The notes: generated by a model from the letters alone, not told the origin. A DNA stretch of 64,000 bases from Sclerotinia nivalis (GCA_029531795.1 JAPEIS010000003.1:1922001-1986000); one strand, 5' to 3'; shown: positions 49,220-62,231, counted from the first letter of the stretch. Translations and numbers: made by a program.

Positions 49220-49503
49220 CTTACCTTTAGATAGTTTAGCACTGCGCGATGAAGACGTTGTTTAATGGTCCTTCACAACTCCCATCTTCAATCATCACCA
49301 CACCCCCAATCACCATCCCCTCAATCACCCCATACTCCCCATATCCCCCCATCTCCAATCAACCAACCTACAGAAATCAAAACAGACATACCATACGCCC
49401 CAATCCAAACCCCTTTCCAACCCCCATCTAACCCCAACCCCATCTCATCCCATCCCATGCTATCCAACCCCCTCTCCAAACTCTTCCCTAAACTCCTTAC
49501 TCA

Positions 49504-49566
49504 CCTTCTAATCCTACCTTCTAATCCTACCTTCTAATCCTACCTTCTAATCCTACCTTCTAATCC
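49504..49566. repeat. 13-bp minisatellite, CCTTCTAATCCTA
   Basis: Nearly five copies in tandem, with the last unit diverging (TCCCA). Intergenic. Confidence 0.9.
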
Positions 49567-50494
49567 CACAAGCAACCTCATCAATCCCCTCCCCTTCCCC
49601 CCAACAGATGAAATCCTAAACCCTCAAAACTCCCAAAACATTCAAAACACCCAAAACACTAATAAACAATACAAGATATAAGATATAAATTATAAGATAC
49701 AAGTTATAAGTTACAAGGTATATATCACAACGTATAATTCATATATCATATATCACCACAAGGGGTTCCAAATTTTGAATGACAGCCCATATCGGGCGCG
49801 GTATTATATCTATAAAACTTGATGGCGAAGGACATGAAGTTTGTAATCTTATTAGAGTACTATATTAAATAGCAGAGTAGTTCTCGCGCTTCAGGGCTGG
49901 TGTTCTTGGGTAATGCAGAGCGAGGAAGAAAAATATATGGAACAAATAGGTAGCCACTTTCAAGTCACTATTAAATGAGCATGTTTATTCTCAGATAGTT
50001 CAACCATCCAGTGACAATGATACAAACAATATCACATCACACACATATGCAGTTACATTCCCTTGATACTAGAATAAACTCAATTATAAATCAGTGTACT
50101 ACCTTTTAATTTGATTCTCTCGCGCTATGAATGAAGAACAAAAAAGGTGCAGCTCAAAAACACATGAAGAAGTTGGCACCACTAAAAAGTAAGAAAAAAA
50201 GCTTTGTATGATTGATACGACATTTTGAATCCCCCCTCCCGAGCAAACAGTCAGCTAAATCAAAGCCCATCCGCTACTTCGGAAGAGACCACCCAGTCGC
50301 TCAACCGCTACCAGAACTTTTCGGGATAACACTTCGCAGTGAAACAAAACACTGGGGTTTGATGTTTTGTTCGAATCTTCTTTTTTATCATATTGGCCAA
50401 GTTCGTGATGTAAACACAAATCGACTGCGATACGCTATTGTGACAATAGATTAGCTTACTTCCTCACAACAGGAACCATGTCGAATTTCATACC

Positions 50495-52122
<1,628 letters not shown>

Positions 52123-52489
52123 GGTTGATAATTAAGACGTTTAGTCAAATAAAAGAGGTGTGGAATATGGCGGTGAGTTAATTCTCGTGATAATTAAAAT
52201 CTCGAGAATGATGAAGGTCTGTATTAAAGTAAGATTCACGACGTTGATAATTCGTGGTTGATAAAAAAGAAGATGGTTGAAAGAGAAGAAGGTGTGTTGT
52301 TGTTTTGTCAAAAGAATTGGTGATCGTGGTCGTAGTAAATGGGAAAGGACGATGTCACGAAGTTTGAGTGTGGGCCGCAACTGCAGGAGGCGAAGCGATC
52401 TTATTCGGTATTCGCCGCTTTTAGATAGAATGTTGAAGAAAGATTTGATAGGTAGAAAAGGAGGCCGGGGGTGGTAGGAGGGAAGAAGA

Positions 52490-52774
52490 TATTCCGAATA
52501 CTTTATATAGGAAGTGAATTATGGTTTGAAAAAGATAGATATGGATGAATATATGGTAATTTTGGTAAATGAATTGACTAAAATTGGTATAATGACTTCA
52601 AAATGATTCAGAAAATTACTGACCAGAGAGACAATAAGATTAGTTTGTTTATCAAAAGAGGAAGAGAGGGTATTCCGAATACGTAGGTAGAAGAAGTACA
52701 GTAAGTGAAGTTTGGCTGAGAAGAGATACGGTGATGAATTAAACAGTTATCCTCCTAATCATACAATGACTTCA
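52490..52774. repeat. Ancient tandem duplication (about 175-180 bp) upstream of actin
   Basis: TATTCCGAATAC occurs at 52490-52501 and 52671-52682, and AATGACTTCAAA at 52591-52602 and 52765-52776, in the same order with similar flanks (AAGTGAA, GATGAAT). The spacing is 181 and 174 bp, consistent with a diverged tandem duplication. Confidence 0.6.
52501..52510 (-). promoter_or_regulatory. Possible TATA box for actin
   Basis: CTATATAAAG on the minus strand, about 380 bp upstream of the actin ATG. A leader of this length is plausible for fungal actin genes, but the transcription start is not known. Confidence 0.35.
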
Positions 52775-54111
52775 AATATTGACTTGCAGCGCAGACGGAG
52801 AACACCAATATTATATATCAAAGATTAAAAGCAGCATGTAACTATTCCCAATTATTTATTACTACAAGAAGTAACAAGTATGAAAAATCCAGGTGGCTGT
52901 GAATTTCAAGAAGTCGGTGTCGGTATCATAGCTATATTTGTGGTCTCGGTTTCGTTGTCTAAAGAGAAGATTCAATCAAACATACGGAGCAATAGCTTCT
53001 TCCCCCTTTCCCCTTTTCTCTTCTAACCCATGTACGCAGGGTCATTCTAAGATCACACCGACTCTACCAAACAAAACGTTCCGAAATTGTAACTTTTAAT
53101 TCCTTTCTTGGAACTTTTGAGGCTACAATATTATATAAGGTTATATGAAGACAGCTACGTCGACCTATTAGGTATTTCATATACTAGGTATTCTTTTGTA
53201 CTTGTGTACCGCCATCAGACGCGCGTTAGAATTTCAGTCAGACGTAATATCTCTTCCATAATTGGTTGATAACTTCCATTTCTCACTATCCCATCAGTCT
53301 TATATCCAATCGCCAAGCAGGCATCTCATGAAAATATCTTCAAAAGCAAGCCTTTTCATACGTATGTCTGCTATATTGACACACCTATGAAAGTGGTGGA
53401 AGACTGCATCATATATCTAGGTGCATATCTACATATCTACATATCTACATATCTATCTATCTACCTATCCCTCGATATCCAGCTACCTAACTCATCCTTT
53501 CGTAATCGCATGCAAAATAACTACAAGGAAGAGAAGTCCGAAGCTACGAGACAACACAAACCCCCTAAAGTAAAAACGGCAAGAGGCAACTTCCCATTGG
53601 TGTCCAACCAAGAAATTACAACGCTGGTCCAAGAGCCACAGATGGACGGTTGGAAACACTTGTTCAGTACGGTGAGTGAGACATCTCAATAATGCAAAAA
53701 TTGAGGGGCTTAGTGGGGTGAAATTTTAGATGAATAAGGTATCGACCAGTCGCATTTACTCCATGCATGAATTTGTTTTATATTGGGTATTTGACGTGTA
53801 TGGTTTATAAGCTTTAAGAATCATTGTAAAAAGAAGGTTGACATGTTCGATTGTAGTTTATGACTTTGATGCATTTTCTAAAAATCCTCAGTGAGGTGGC
53901 AGTCGTAGCCAGAGGGTCCTTGTAAGAGCCTCATTGACTAGATTACCAGGATATCAATGTCTCCTCCATCTATCATTCCCCGATAACAATCTACCAAACT
54001 CCAAAACTCCAGCCCGAGCGATTCGTAAGAAGTAAGAAGTATTTTCTATCCTATAGTTCATAGCTGTCAATCATTCAATCCTGTGTCTTCCCCTTTCCTA
54101 CATCCCCATCC

Positions 54112-54759
54112 TCATACACCATTCGCTGCCTCCTCCCTCAACCCCTCAATCAAGACATCACAAGCACCCATATCTGCCGCATCAATCTTCTCACCACTTC
54201 TCCCCAACTTGCCCAACTCCTCAGTCGCAACATCCATTCCATCTTGAAAATTCCTCACAGCACTACTCAACGCATAAACCGCCTTCCTCCTAACATCCTT
54301 TGCCTCCTTCTCATTCAAACACATCTTAACCAAATGTGGTACGCCCCCTGCATTTAGCATACACCTCTGACTCTTCTCATTATTCTGCACCGCAGTCCCA
54401 ACACACCAAGCCGCCATCCTCCTAATCTCCTTCTCCTCATGTGCCAACAATTCTAACAAAGGTTTCCATAATGAGAGCGCTTCGATATTATTGGCATTAT
54501 CGAGGTTTTCAATAAGTTGTTCAAAGTTGTCGAATGCAATGACTTTATCTTCGACGGTTACTTCGGGGTCAGTAGACTGGATGGCCCAAATGGAGGCTTT
54601 CATGAGGTCTGCGTCACTGGGACCACCGAAGAGCACATTCATGGCATCGGCTGGGAGGGCTTTGGTTTGTGGGGGAGGTGCGGTGGGATCGGCGGCGGTT
54701 GCAGAGGAGTTCTCTACGCTCCATTTAAGGAGTCCGTTCATTGCTGGTGGCATAGCCAT
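54112..54759 (-). CDS. FES1: Hsp70 nucleotide exchange factor Fes1
   Basis: Single exon of 215 residues. The N-terminus is typical: MNGLLKWSVENSSATAADPT, followed by a Pro/Ala linker and LFGGPSDADLMKASI. Armadillo-type helices follow: FDNFEQLIENLDNANNIEAL, LWKPLLELL, EIRRMAAWCVGTAVQNNEKS, VRRKAVYALSSAVRNFQ. Fes1 (HspBP1 family) releases ADP from cytosolic Hsp70 and directs misfolded proteins to degradation. The length fits the compact fungal form. An earlier in-frame Met (MAMP) is used as start; MNGLL, six codons on, is an alternative. The 5' half is G-rich and the 3' half C-rich, but the frame is clean. Confidence 0.9.
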   Translation of the reverse strand: MAMPPAMNGLLKWSVENSSATAADPTAPPPQTKALPADAMNVLFGGPSDADLMKASIWAIQSTDPEVTVEDKVIAFDNFEQLIENLDNANNIEALSLWKPLLELLAHEEKEIRRMAAWCVGTAVQNNEKSQRCMLNAGGVPHLVKMCLNEKEAKDVRRKAVYALSSAVRNFQDGMDVATEELGKLGRSGEKIDAADMGACDVLIEGLREEAANGV

Positions 54760-55877
54760 AATGGTAGATTTTTTTAACTTATTTCTTGAGGCTGAAGTTG
54801 TATAAATTTGTGTCCTCGAAAATGCGAGAGTCGGGCAGGTGAAATTGCTTTGCGCCGAGTACGATTATAATTTTGTGAATGAGAGAATATTTAATTTTGA
54901 AATGTGTCAAAAATTGTATTTTGGTTAAGATGTTATTCAAAGGATTTTCCTTTTTTTGAATAGATGACTGGTGACTATTTGAAATTTGTCTATTCTTGTC
55001 TACCAACTTCGAGATGCTTCCAGTCAAGCCTTTTTGGGCATGCGGCAGAATTTTGATTGTGGAGGTAGCCAATGATCGAACAGTATTTGTGATTAGTAAT
55101 CTCAGCCTTCCTGCCGGTCGAAATCCAAGCCTTGCAAAATCAACATCCAGTACTATGCGCGCATCTCCAATACAAAACTACGTTTAGATAAACATCGGTT
55201 TACTTCTTTGAATAGCAAGTGCTATCTCGTGGTAAGACTGTGAGATGTATATTTACACGTAAAAGGAGGATCCAGATTTATGCCAGGATTTGCCGATTTT
55301 GTGGATTTCTTTGGAACGACAGTGTGGAATTTCTTGTGCTGCGTTGATCCTCCAGTTTAATCAATATGCCTATGAATTTGTCATTCTCTGTCTACAGCAT
55401 TGCTGATTCTAGCTGCTCTTTGAGTTTTTGTGTATTACGCACTCATTACCCGTCAAAATTTCATACATCGTGTATATGTACGCAAAGGGCTAAAGGAATA
55501 CAAGTGTGTTGTTTATAGGTGAGAAATGATTCTTGAACAGGGGGTATTGAGGTGGGTTTTTGGCTGAGCACATTCTATGACTACAATTGGAGATGGCCAA
55601 GTTCCTACATCAGATGGATTATTGATGTTGCTTGCACTCACGTCCTAACCCCCCGAGGTCTCCTCAAACATATCATCCTACTTACAGAAGCGTCTCAATC
55701 ATCACTCTTCCGCTTTTGAATACAGCTCAAAGGTTTGCGCCTATGGCGTGGCACAGTATGCAGTTCGTTCTTTTAATGTCAAACATTCTGTTGAAGGAGA
55801 GCGAGGATGATGAGGAAACGTTGTAGTCGACACAATGGAATTGTATCTTCGTGTCTTACACAACTGGATGAATTCCT
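54760..55877. other. Intergenic between FES1 and the MFS transporter
   Basis: About 1.1 kb. It includes the FES1 promoter and, at about 54825-55035, a segment related to 59410-59605 (see the repeat entry). No coding frame was accepted. Confidence 0.5.
54825..55035 (+). repeat. Decayed dispersed repeat, related to 59410-59605
   Basis: TGCGCCGAGTACGATTATAATTTTGTGAATGAGAGAATATTT resembles TGCGCCGAGTAGGTACAATGATAATTTTGTGAATAAAAGAATATTT (pieces quoted: GCTTTGCGCCGAGTA is shared exactly). The later part also aligns: CTACCAACTTCGAGATGCTT against CTATTAACTTCGAGGTACTT. The second copy continues leftward into a P450 N-terminal fragment, so this may be a P450-derived relic too. Confidence 0.5.
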
Positions 55878-57266
55878 TCAGCATCTAACCTTTAAGCTCT
55901 TACCATACATTAAAATTCTAACAAAAGCAATCACCACAAACGAGGCCATCAACAATGCCGCCGTGAACGTCTGTAGAGAAGTCCACCCATAAGATTCAAG
56001 AGCCCCTGCAATCGGGTTCCCAACCAATATACCTACAGATGTTGGTATTAAAACCATACCTAAGCGGACACCTAAAACGCCCATATCGGGAGATAATGCC
56101 ACGGCGAGATTTGGGGAAAGTGGAGTTAAAGCTCCAGCAAAAAAACCGTAGAATATACTGAATAGTATCATGCTGGGTGTACTTTGAATACTTATCCATG
56201 TGAAGGCTAAGATTCCACTTAGAAGAACGCAAATTGTGTCGATATTGAACGGGCCATATATATCAGCAAAGTGGGTTGGGATCTATGGTTTTGTTAGGGG
56301 CCAGGCTCCAACAAGAATGTGGATGAGATTTGGACATACGATGCACCCAAAGAAAGATCCGACGTTCAGTAAAGGAAGAAGGTAAGAAGCGAGATCTCCT
56401 TTGACTATATTGGTGTCGAGAGCATATGATTGAATGTAGAAAGGCGGGATATATGCACCCATAAAGACTATAAAGAAAAGAGACTAGAAATTATGAATGG
56501 CGGTTCTTTCCAGGCTTTTAAATCGAAGATTCTTCTAACTGCAGATGGACGAGTCCGTATACGCATTCCGAGTACAGGAATGATAGCAGCAAGAAGAATT
56601 ACGAAACCAATGACGCGGATTGACCATCCAAAGCCGATTCTTGGTTGCAATTGATTGAAGATTATAGGAAAGATAATGCCTCTTGCAGATAATTTCTGTT
56701 AATATGGAATGCGACACCCAATGTTTCTTGAACTTACCTACGGCACTACCTGAAGCGCCAATACCCAATGCTAATGCTTGTTTCTTATCAAAATAGGCCG
56801 GAAGTACAGCGATGCTGGGAATAAACAAGCAGCCGCTACCTAAGCCAAACATGACTCCCTGAGCCAGTATGAGGTGCCAATATTCAGAGCTTATACTGGT
56901 TAGCATCATTTCTAGAACGCAGAAAAAGCATCCTGTCCAAACAAGAGGTCTCAGATAACCATGGTCAAACACCGGACCAGCAACGATGGCAAATCCGAAC
57001 AGCAAGAACGCTTGAGTAGACCCAATCCAGGAGACCTGGGAGAGAGACCATGATGGATGCGTAGTCTCATAGTAAGTTTGAAAAGCACCTGTATGCATCA
57101 AATCAGTAGAGAATTGTTGTGATATTAGACATCAGGACTTACCAAATGAGCTCACAATGCCCCATGACAAGAAAAACAGAGAGAATGAGCTTGCACATTG
57201 AACCCAGGCAACAAAGCCACCGTCTGGAGCCGGTGCATCTGCGGATAACCTCGGTTCAACGAGCAT
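55878..57266 (-). CDS. MFS monocarboxylate-type transporter with an apparent frameshift
   Basis: Four exons on the minus strand: 57266-57143, 57088-56738, 56679-56340 and 56282-55878 (introns 54, 58 and 57 nt). The MCT signature PDGGFVAWVQC is in exon 1, then WIGSTQAFLLFGFAIVAGPV, GLGSGCLFIPSIAVLPAYF, GFGWSIRVIGFVILLA, FDLKAWKEPPF (start of the second half), FMGAYIPPFYIQSYA, and GFFAGALTPLSPNLAV. About 12 membrane segments are expected. The reading frame breaks in exon 3 near 56485-56498: the spliced total is 1220 nt, one base short of a whole number of codons, and the sequence after KEPPFIIS continues as SLFFIVFMGAY only in another frame. Either the gene is a recent pseudogene or the assembly has a one-base error. 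Proteins of this group carry small carboxylates, riboflavin or related anions; the substrate is unknown. Confidence 0.75.
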
Positions 57267-57880
57267 TTTGTTCTTGGAGACTCGATAGAAGTAGTGATTT
57301 CGCAAGCTTAAGTCACTGAACTGCTATTAAGACAGGAACAAACACCATCCACCTACCTCGAGGCATTGTCAGTCTTATTGAAAATGTTTGCGTGGCTTAT
57401 AAATCCTTCCTCGCATCGGAGGATACTTCAATCATGGTAATTTCCAGCGCAAAATGCACTCAATTTGTTTGGGACCTACGGATATAGGTATCAAGCAATT
57501 GGTAAATAACACTTGCAACCATCCGACACTCATCACTGGTCTGTACATAGTAGTATGTCCACCTTTGTCCGTGAAATTGCACAGTCAGATTCTCGGCCAG
57601 TACCAAGTAAACGCGCAAACGATAAGCGCAGCAGGCTTTATGATTCCACTTCAAAAGAATAGATGGATAAACGTCGGCTTCTACAGGCAATTTCGTAGTT
57701 GCATCCATGAAGGGGGTATTGAAGCCATCTTTACCGAGATTGATCAGGTTAACGTTACAAGTTGTTTAAATAACCAATTATTTTCTAATTTCATATCTAC
57801 AAGTCCATGCTAACTAAGATCTTACATTATTCTATGGCGTGACTTTTCATTTGGCCGATTTACAGTTCAGGGGTTCGGTT

Positions 57881-57908
57881 GATTGATTGATTGATTGATT
57901 GATTGATT
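57881..57908. repeat. (GATT)7 microsatellite
   Basis: Seven perfect GATT units in tandem, in intergenic DNA upstream of the transporter. Confidence 0.95.
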
Positions 57909-58580
57909 TAACGTCCACACTGAGTCTAAGACTATCTAGGACGGCTAGGGGCTCTATAAGCTCCTAATTGATGCTATAGAGAGTTGTATACTAACTAGCA
58001 TATAGTTTGTATAGTTTGGGTTTCTTTTCAACCCTTGAAATGTTGATTAAGGACAAATGAAAACTAATACTGAGGAACAAAACCCGATATCTTCATCCTC
58101 TAAAACCTTTCCTTCCTCGCTTTTCCCCTACCCTTTGCTAATTAAAGCATTTTATTGATATAATCTTCTTCTTCGATCTAATCTACTATTCCGATATCCA
58201 CTTCCCACAAAGGTCAAGAATCATTTCCATCAAGATTACCTCCAGTACAACAAAAGAGTCCTCATACTAATGAAAAGCAACTAGGAGGTACCACTCTCTT
58301 CAACCCAAACTCATTCATTAATTCCTTTGTATACCTTCCTAGGTATAATGATTTTCAGTTTTGTTTGAATGTAAACAATTGAAACCGCCGAATGGAATAT
58401 CAATCGTTTGAATATAATAATAGTAAGGCATAACCCTAACCCTACCCACACACACACAAAAAATATTTTTGTAAAATCGAGGAAAAAACATAATATCATA
58501 TCGATACCCAAAACATAGCATTAATTGATAGATAATGGTATTCTCAGTTTCGTAATAATCATAGTATTAAAATGAATATA

Positions 58581-58604
58581 TTTTCGATAATCGATTATCG
58601 AAAA
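58581..58604. repeat. 24-bp perfect palindrome
   Basis: The arm TTTTCGATAATC is followed at once by its exact reverse complement GATTATCGAAAA, without a spacer. AT-rich surroundings; not close to any start codon. Confidence 0.9.
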
Positions 58605-59254
58605 AAGATATAAAATACAAATAAAACAATAACAAATTCTGTATCGAAAAGACTTTTCTGGAATAAAAGGGACTTACTAAGCATATCATACCTCGTATTG
58701 AAATAATAATCAATAACAGATATTAAATCTAATTAGGACTTCTATAACCATCGTCCGTATTTTAGATTGATGTTCGTTCATCCTTTCGAAGATATTGATA
58801 CTGTAAAATCGTAATAACCCCTCCATCGTAAACATCGCAATCGGGAAACCCTCTCTCTCTCTTCCAATATATCCGATTCCATCAAATGATTCAATCTTAG
58901 CTCTGCAGACTTTCAATAAAGAGCTGGAGATTCGTAGAGGGCACCACGTACAGGTGTTGAGTCTTCGCCCTCCTCAGGGGTTCGGTTGATTTCATGCGTC
59001 AAATACAAAACTCGGCAGGCTACATTCGGAACTTGCTCTGTAATAACTATCCGAACCAACTATACTCGGTGGAAAGCCAACAGGCACCCGATAGTTCGGG
59101 TCACCCGTGTATGCTTTGTGCGGAGATGTTGTCAATACATACACCCACCTACCTTCAAGTGAAGGTAAAGTAAGACTAATTCGAGTAGATGCCTACATGT
59201 TTGATGCGATTGAACATTAATCTAAACAGGGCAACGGCACTGTTTTGATTGTAT

Positions 59255-59605
59255 CCTTAATGCGTTGCGTGTCTGTATTGCGATTTCCTGTAACGCCTTT
59301 ACTGACTTCTACAGAGCATCTTCATGTAGGCCCTTTTAAGGCTGAAGCTTCACCCTTTGGTTGCTTTTCCAGGGCCACCATATTGGAATTTAATTCGAAT
59401 TCCATTCGCTTTGGCTTTGCGCCGAGTAGGTACAATGATAATTTTGTGAATAAAAGAATATTTGGTCCGAGGTTTTTGGATCAAATTCGAAGATTATGCT
59501 TCAATGAAAACATATCTGAAGAGTTTCTTTAGTTTTATAGAAGTGATTATTTGAACTTTGTTTATCTTTGTCTATTAACTTCGAGGTACTTCCAATCAAG
59601 CACCC
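59255..59605 (+). pseudogene. Decayed P450 5' fragment (paralogue of the downstream P450)
   Basis: At 59340-59440 one frame reads LKLHPLVAFPGPPYWNLIRI, closely matching LKLHPLAPIPGPPHWILSCL of the P450 at 60387. The similarity extends upstream through the intron-1 region (TACAGAGC at the equivalent 3' splice site). Downstream of about 59450 the coding match is lost and the sequence instead resembles 54825-55035. It is truncated and has no further P450 motif. Confidence 0.6.
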
Positions 59606-59788
59606 ATTTCACCCGCAAAAACCTTCTTGACTTCAAATATATCAACAAGTACTGGCTTAAGATCCTTATAAATGGAGGTTTATTGTATTTTTGGCCAAAA
59701 TAGCGACCTATTACTATGCTAATACTATTTCTTCTTTCATTGTTTTCATTTCATTCGATTTTCTCGTCCTGTTGCCTTGTACGTAAAC

Positions 59789-60046
59789 ATGGATGAAATT
59801 AGCCCAATATTTCCTAGGACAAAGCTTGAAGAAAACTGCTCGAATCTGATGTGGAAGTTTACTTCAGACTTCAGAAATGGTGATACCCAGTCGTTCTACA
59901 AGCACCCTGAGGAATTTCTTGATTCAGTCAGCAGTATTATGTTCAGTTACGACTTACTACATGCCAGACAAGTGCTCAACACTCCGCTTCTCATCAAAGA
60001 TGACATAGATGCAATACCCGGCTCAACCCAAGCGTTACGGAGATGA
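59789..60046 (+). CDS. Short doubtful open reading frame (85 residues)
   Basis: Starts at ATG 59789 (MDEISPIFPRTKLEENC) and ends at 60046. No family is recognised. The composition is not low-complexity, so it may be a remnant exon, but no splice partner was found. It lies between the P450 fragment and the intact-looking P450. Confidence 0.2.
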   Translation: MDEISPIFPRTKLEENCSNLMWKFTSDFRNGDTQSFYKHPEEFLDSVSSIMFSYDLLHARQVLNTPLLIKDDIDAIPGSTQALRR

Positions 60047-60386
60047 TCGGTTCAAGAAAGATCTCCTCAATAAGTCACTATCATGAAATTTATGTACATC
60101 GATCTACGTATACGACTGTAAGCCAGTCAAGCATCGGTCATATCTACAACTTTTGGGATTACTGCATACCACCAACCAACTGTTAGTGACCAGGATGTTA
60201 TCAATGCCGCTGCTTTGAACATAACACTTATGACATGGAACGTAGCAACAAAACTGTTGGAAGAGTATGTTGAATCGAACTCCGAATTCATGTTCAGACT
60301 ACTTATAGTGCTTGTATCTTTTTCTTAGCTATCTCTGGCCATTATACGACCACTACAATCTATATTTCGGTCTATTTATCGTAATC

Positions 60387-62231
60387 ATGGTGAAAGATAG
60401 TCTTCCCGGCCATATTTCCCTCCAATTCATAGTGGGAACACTTGACTTCTTACGTGAGACCAGTGTACTTCACTTGCTAAGCGGCTGCCTTTGTATTACA
60501 TTTTTGGTACGCCCTTCATCCTTCCCGTATCCCAATTTTCATTTTTCGCTCACATCTATAGAGCTTTTGTACCTGGGCATTCTACAGACTGAAGCTCCAC
60601 CCTTTGGCCCCCATTCCAGGACCACCCCACTGGATTCTATCTTGTCTCCCATTCGTATGGGCTCTATATCGAGGACGATATGTGACACGAATTACAGAAC
60701 TCCACGGAAAATATGGTCCAGTTGTTCGTACTGCGGCAAATGAAGTATCCTTCACCAACGAACAAGCATGGACTTCCCTATACGCTCCTCGTAAAGATGC
60801 CGCTAAAAGCCCTTTCTGGTACGCGCCACGTCAGAATAATGGCTCTTACGGTATTTTTACCGCGCCTAGCGGAATCACTCATGGGCGTTTCCGTCGAGCA
60901 TTCTCACCAGCTTTCACACAGAAGTCCATGCGCGAACTTGAACCTATGATATTACAACATATAGACATATTGATATCACAACTCAAAAAAGAAGCATCTA
61001 AAGATACGCCTTTGGACGTCGTTCCATGGTTTGAATACATGGCTTTCGACATAGTTGGTGAACTCATCTTCAGTAAATCATTCCACTCCCTCACCTCCAA
61101 CGAAAATCATCATCTCGTCGTTACCCTCCGAAAATATTCGGATCTTATGACATATTTCTCGCTTGCTCGCGCTGATGGCCGCGGTCTTACAGTTACCGAA
61201 ACGGAAAACGCAATTGGAGATATTATGATTGCGGGTAGTGAGACGGTTGCTACAACATTAACTTCTATTCTCTATCATCTTGTGCGAAATGCTGATGCGC
61301 ATAAAGTTCTTACTAGTGAAGTTAGAGGAGCATTTAAAAATGGAAATGATATCACGATTCAAGCAGTCACGAACATGGAGTTTTTAAACGCCGTTATTAA
61401 CGAAGCTATGAGATTATGTCCTAGTCTTCCTATGGTTCTTCCGAGAATGGTTAATGAACCTGGAATAGAAGTTTGTGGATATTGGTTACCAGCTGGGGTA
61501 TTTAACCCTTTTCGAATTCTCTCTTGCCACTTGACTTTTTCTTTTCGTCCAGTTCTTCTTTTTCGTCCCATTCTTCATTTTCTTCATTCCCCTTTATTCC
61601 CCAGATCTGACCTTAAAGTCAAACGAAAGAATCAACTAATAATTAACTAGACACTGGTCAATTCCGCACAACTCCCCGCTTACATCTCACCAACCAATTT
61701 CGCTCGTCCAAATAACTTTATTCCCGAGCGCTGGCTCCCAGCTTCAACACTTACACCACATAACACCGTGAGTATTTACATTCGGTTCTTTAGTTTCCCA
61801 CTTCCTAATCCTAAACTTATTCTACCACCTCCTATCCCCTCCATCAACTCCCTCCCTCTTCCATCTTCCACCTCTCCATTCCCTTCAAATCTTCCCACAT
61901 AACAATAACCCACCACACCACACCACACACCACTCAAAATCTCCCATTCTTTCTTTCCCAATACCAACATCCAATAACAACCCCACTCCCCCAAACTCTC
62001 AACACTAACCCAACCCCATCCCAGACAATCTTCAACCCCTTTTCCATCGGTCCCCGTGACTGCGTCGGCAGAGCCTTCGGATTAGCAGAAGTACGTCTTG
62101 CACTTGCGAAATTAACTTTTCATTTTGAGTTTGAAAAGGGGGGTAAAGAAGATTATAATTGGAATGATCAAAAAGCCTTTTTTGTTTTGGAAAAAGAACC
62201 ATTTTTTGTGAGGTTGGTGGGGAGGAATTGA
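60387..62231 (+). CDS. Cytochrome P450 monooxygenase with an internal deletion
   Basis: Four exons: 60387-60506, 60562-61497, 61651-61767 and 62025-62231, giving 459 residues. An N-terminal hydrophobic anchor (about 24-48) is split by intron 1, then the Pro-rich hinge HPLAPIPGPPHW at 53-64, the C-helix region GRFRRAFSPAF at about 148-158, the I-helix oxygen-activation motif AGSET at 264-268, the ExxR pair in NEAMRLCP, PERW in exon 3, and the heme-binding loop FNPFSIGPRDCVGRAFGLAE in exon 4. It is an ER-bound class II enzyme needing CPR; the HPLAxIPGP hinge and overall motifs resemble the CYP65 clan (inference). At about residue 228-232 (near 61125) the sequence jumps from the E/F region straight to the pre-I-helix DLMTY, lacking roughly 60 residues. 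Introns 2 and 3 are 153 and 257 nt, longer than usual here. It may be non-functional. Confidence 0.82.

Larger units (their letters stand above)
48064..50494. other. Intergenic between actin 3' end and SEC8
   Basis: About 2.4 kb. The SEC8 promoter is at the left end, then AT-rich sequence, a pair of related hairpins (48526-48632), C/T-rich DNA with a (CT)n run (49175-49216) and a 13-bp minisatellite (49504-49566). The frames at 49249-49537 are Pro/Ser-rich by-products of the pyrimidine-rich strand and were not accepted as genes. Confidence 0.6.
52123..54111. other. Actin promoter and FES1 3' spacer
   Basis: About 2 kb. The actin-proximal part contains the duplicated segment and the TATA-like site. 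A TCTACATA/TCTA-rich stretch lies at 53425-53470. The plus frame at 53387-53692 is low-complexity at its start and has no family resemblance. Confidence 0.5.
57267..60386. other. Intergenic region with decayed P450 fragment and repeats
   Basis: About 3.1 kb between the MFS start and the P450 start. It contains a (GATT)n run (57881-57908), a 24-bp palindrome (58581-58604), a P450 5' fragment (about 59255-59450) and a short doubtful frame (59789-60046). AT-rich over 58000-58700. Confidence 0.55.

Noticed and set aside
49249..49537. Pro/Ser-rich plus-strand frames
   Set aside because: Product of a C/T-rich strand next to a microsatellite and a minisatellite; no conserved features.
57300..57380. 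Possible extra first exon for the transporter (ATG at about 57366 with GTAGGT donor)
   Set aside because: The nearby acceptors put a TGA in frame before the conserved start, so the ATG at 57266 was kept.
57460..57708. 82-residue minus-strand frame upstream of the transporter
   Set aside because: No recognisable family and an equally long plus-strand frame over the same bases; not supportable as a gene.
58431..58452. CCCTAACCCTA, telomere-like
   Set aside because: Only about two units followed by (AC)n; not an interstitial telomere array.
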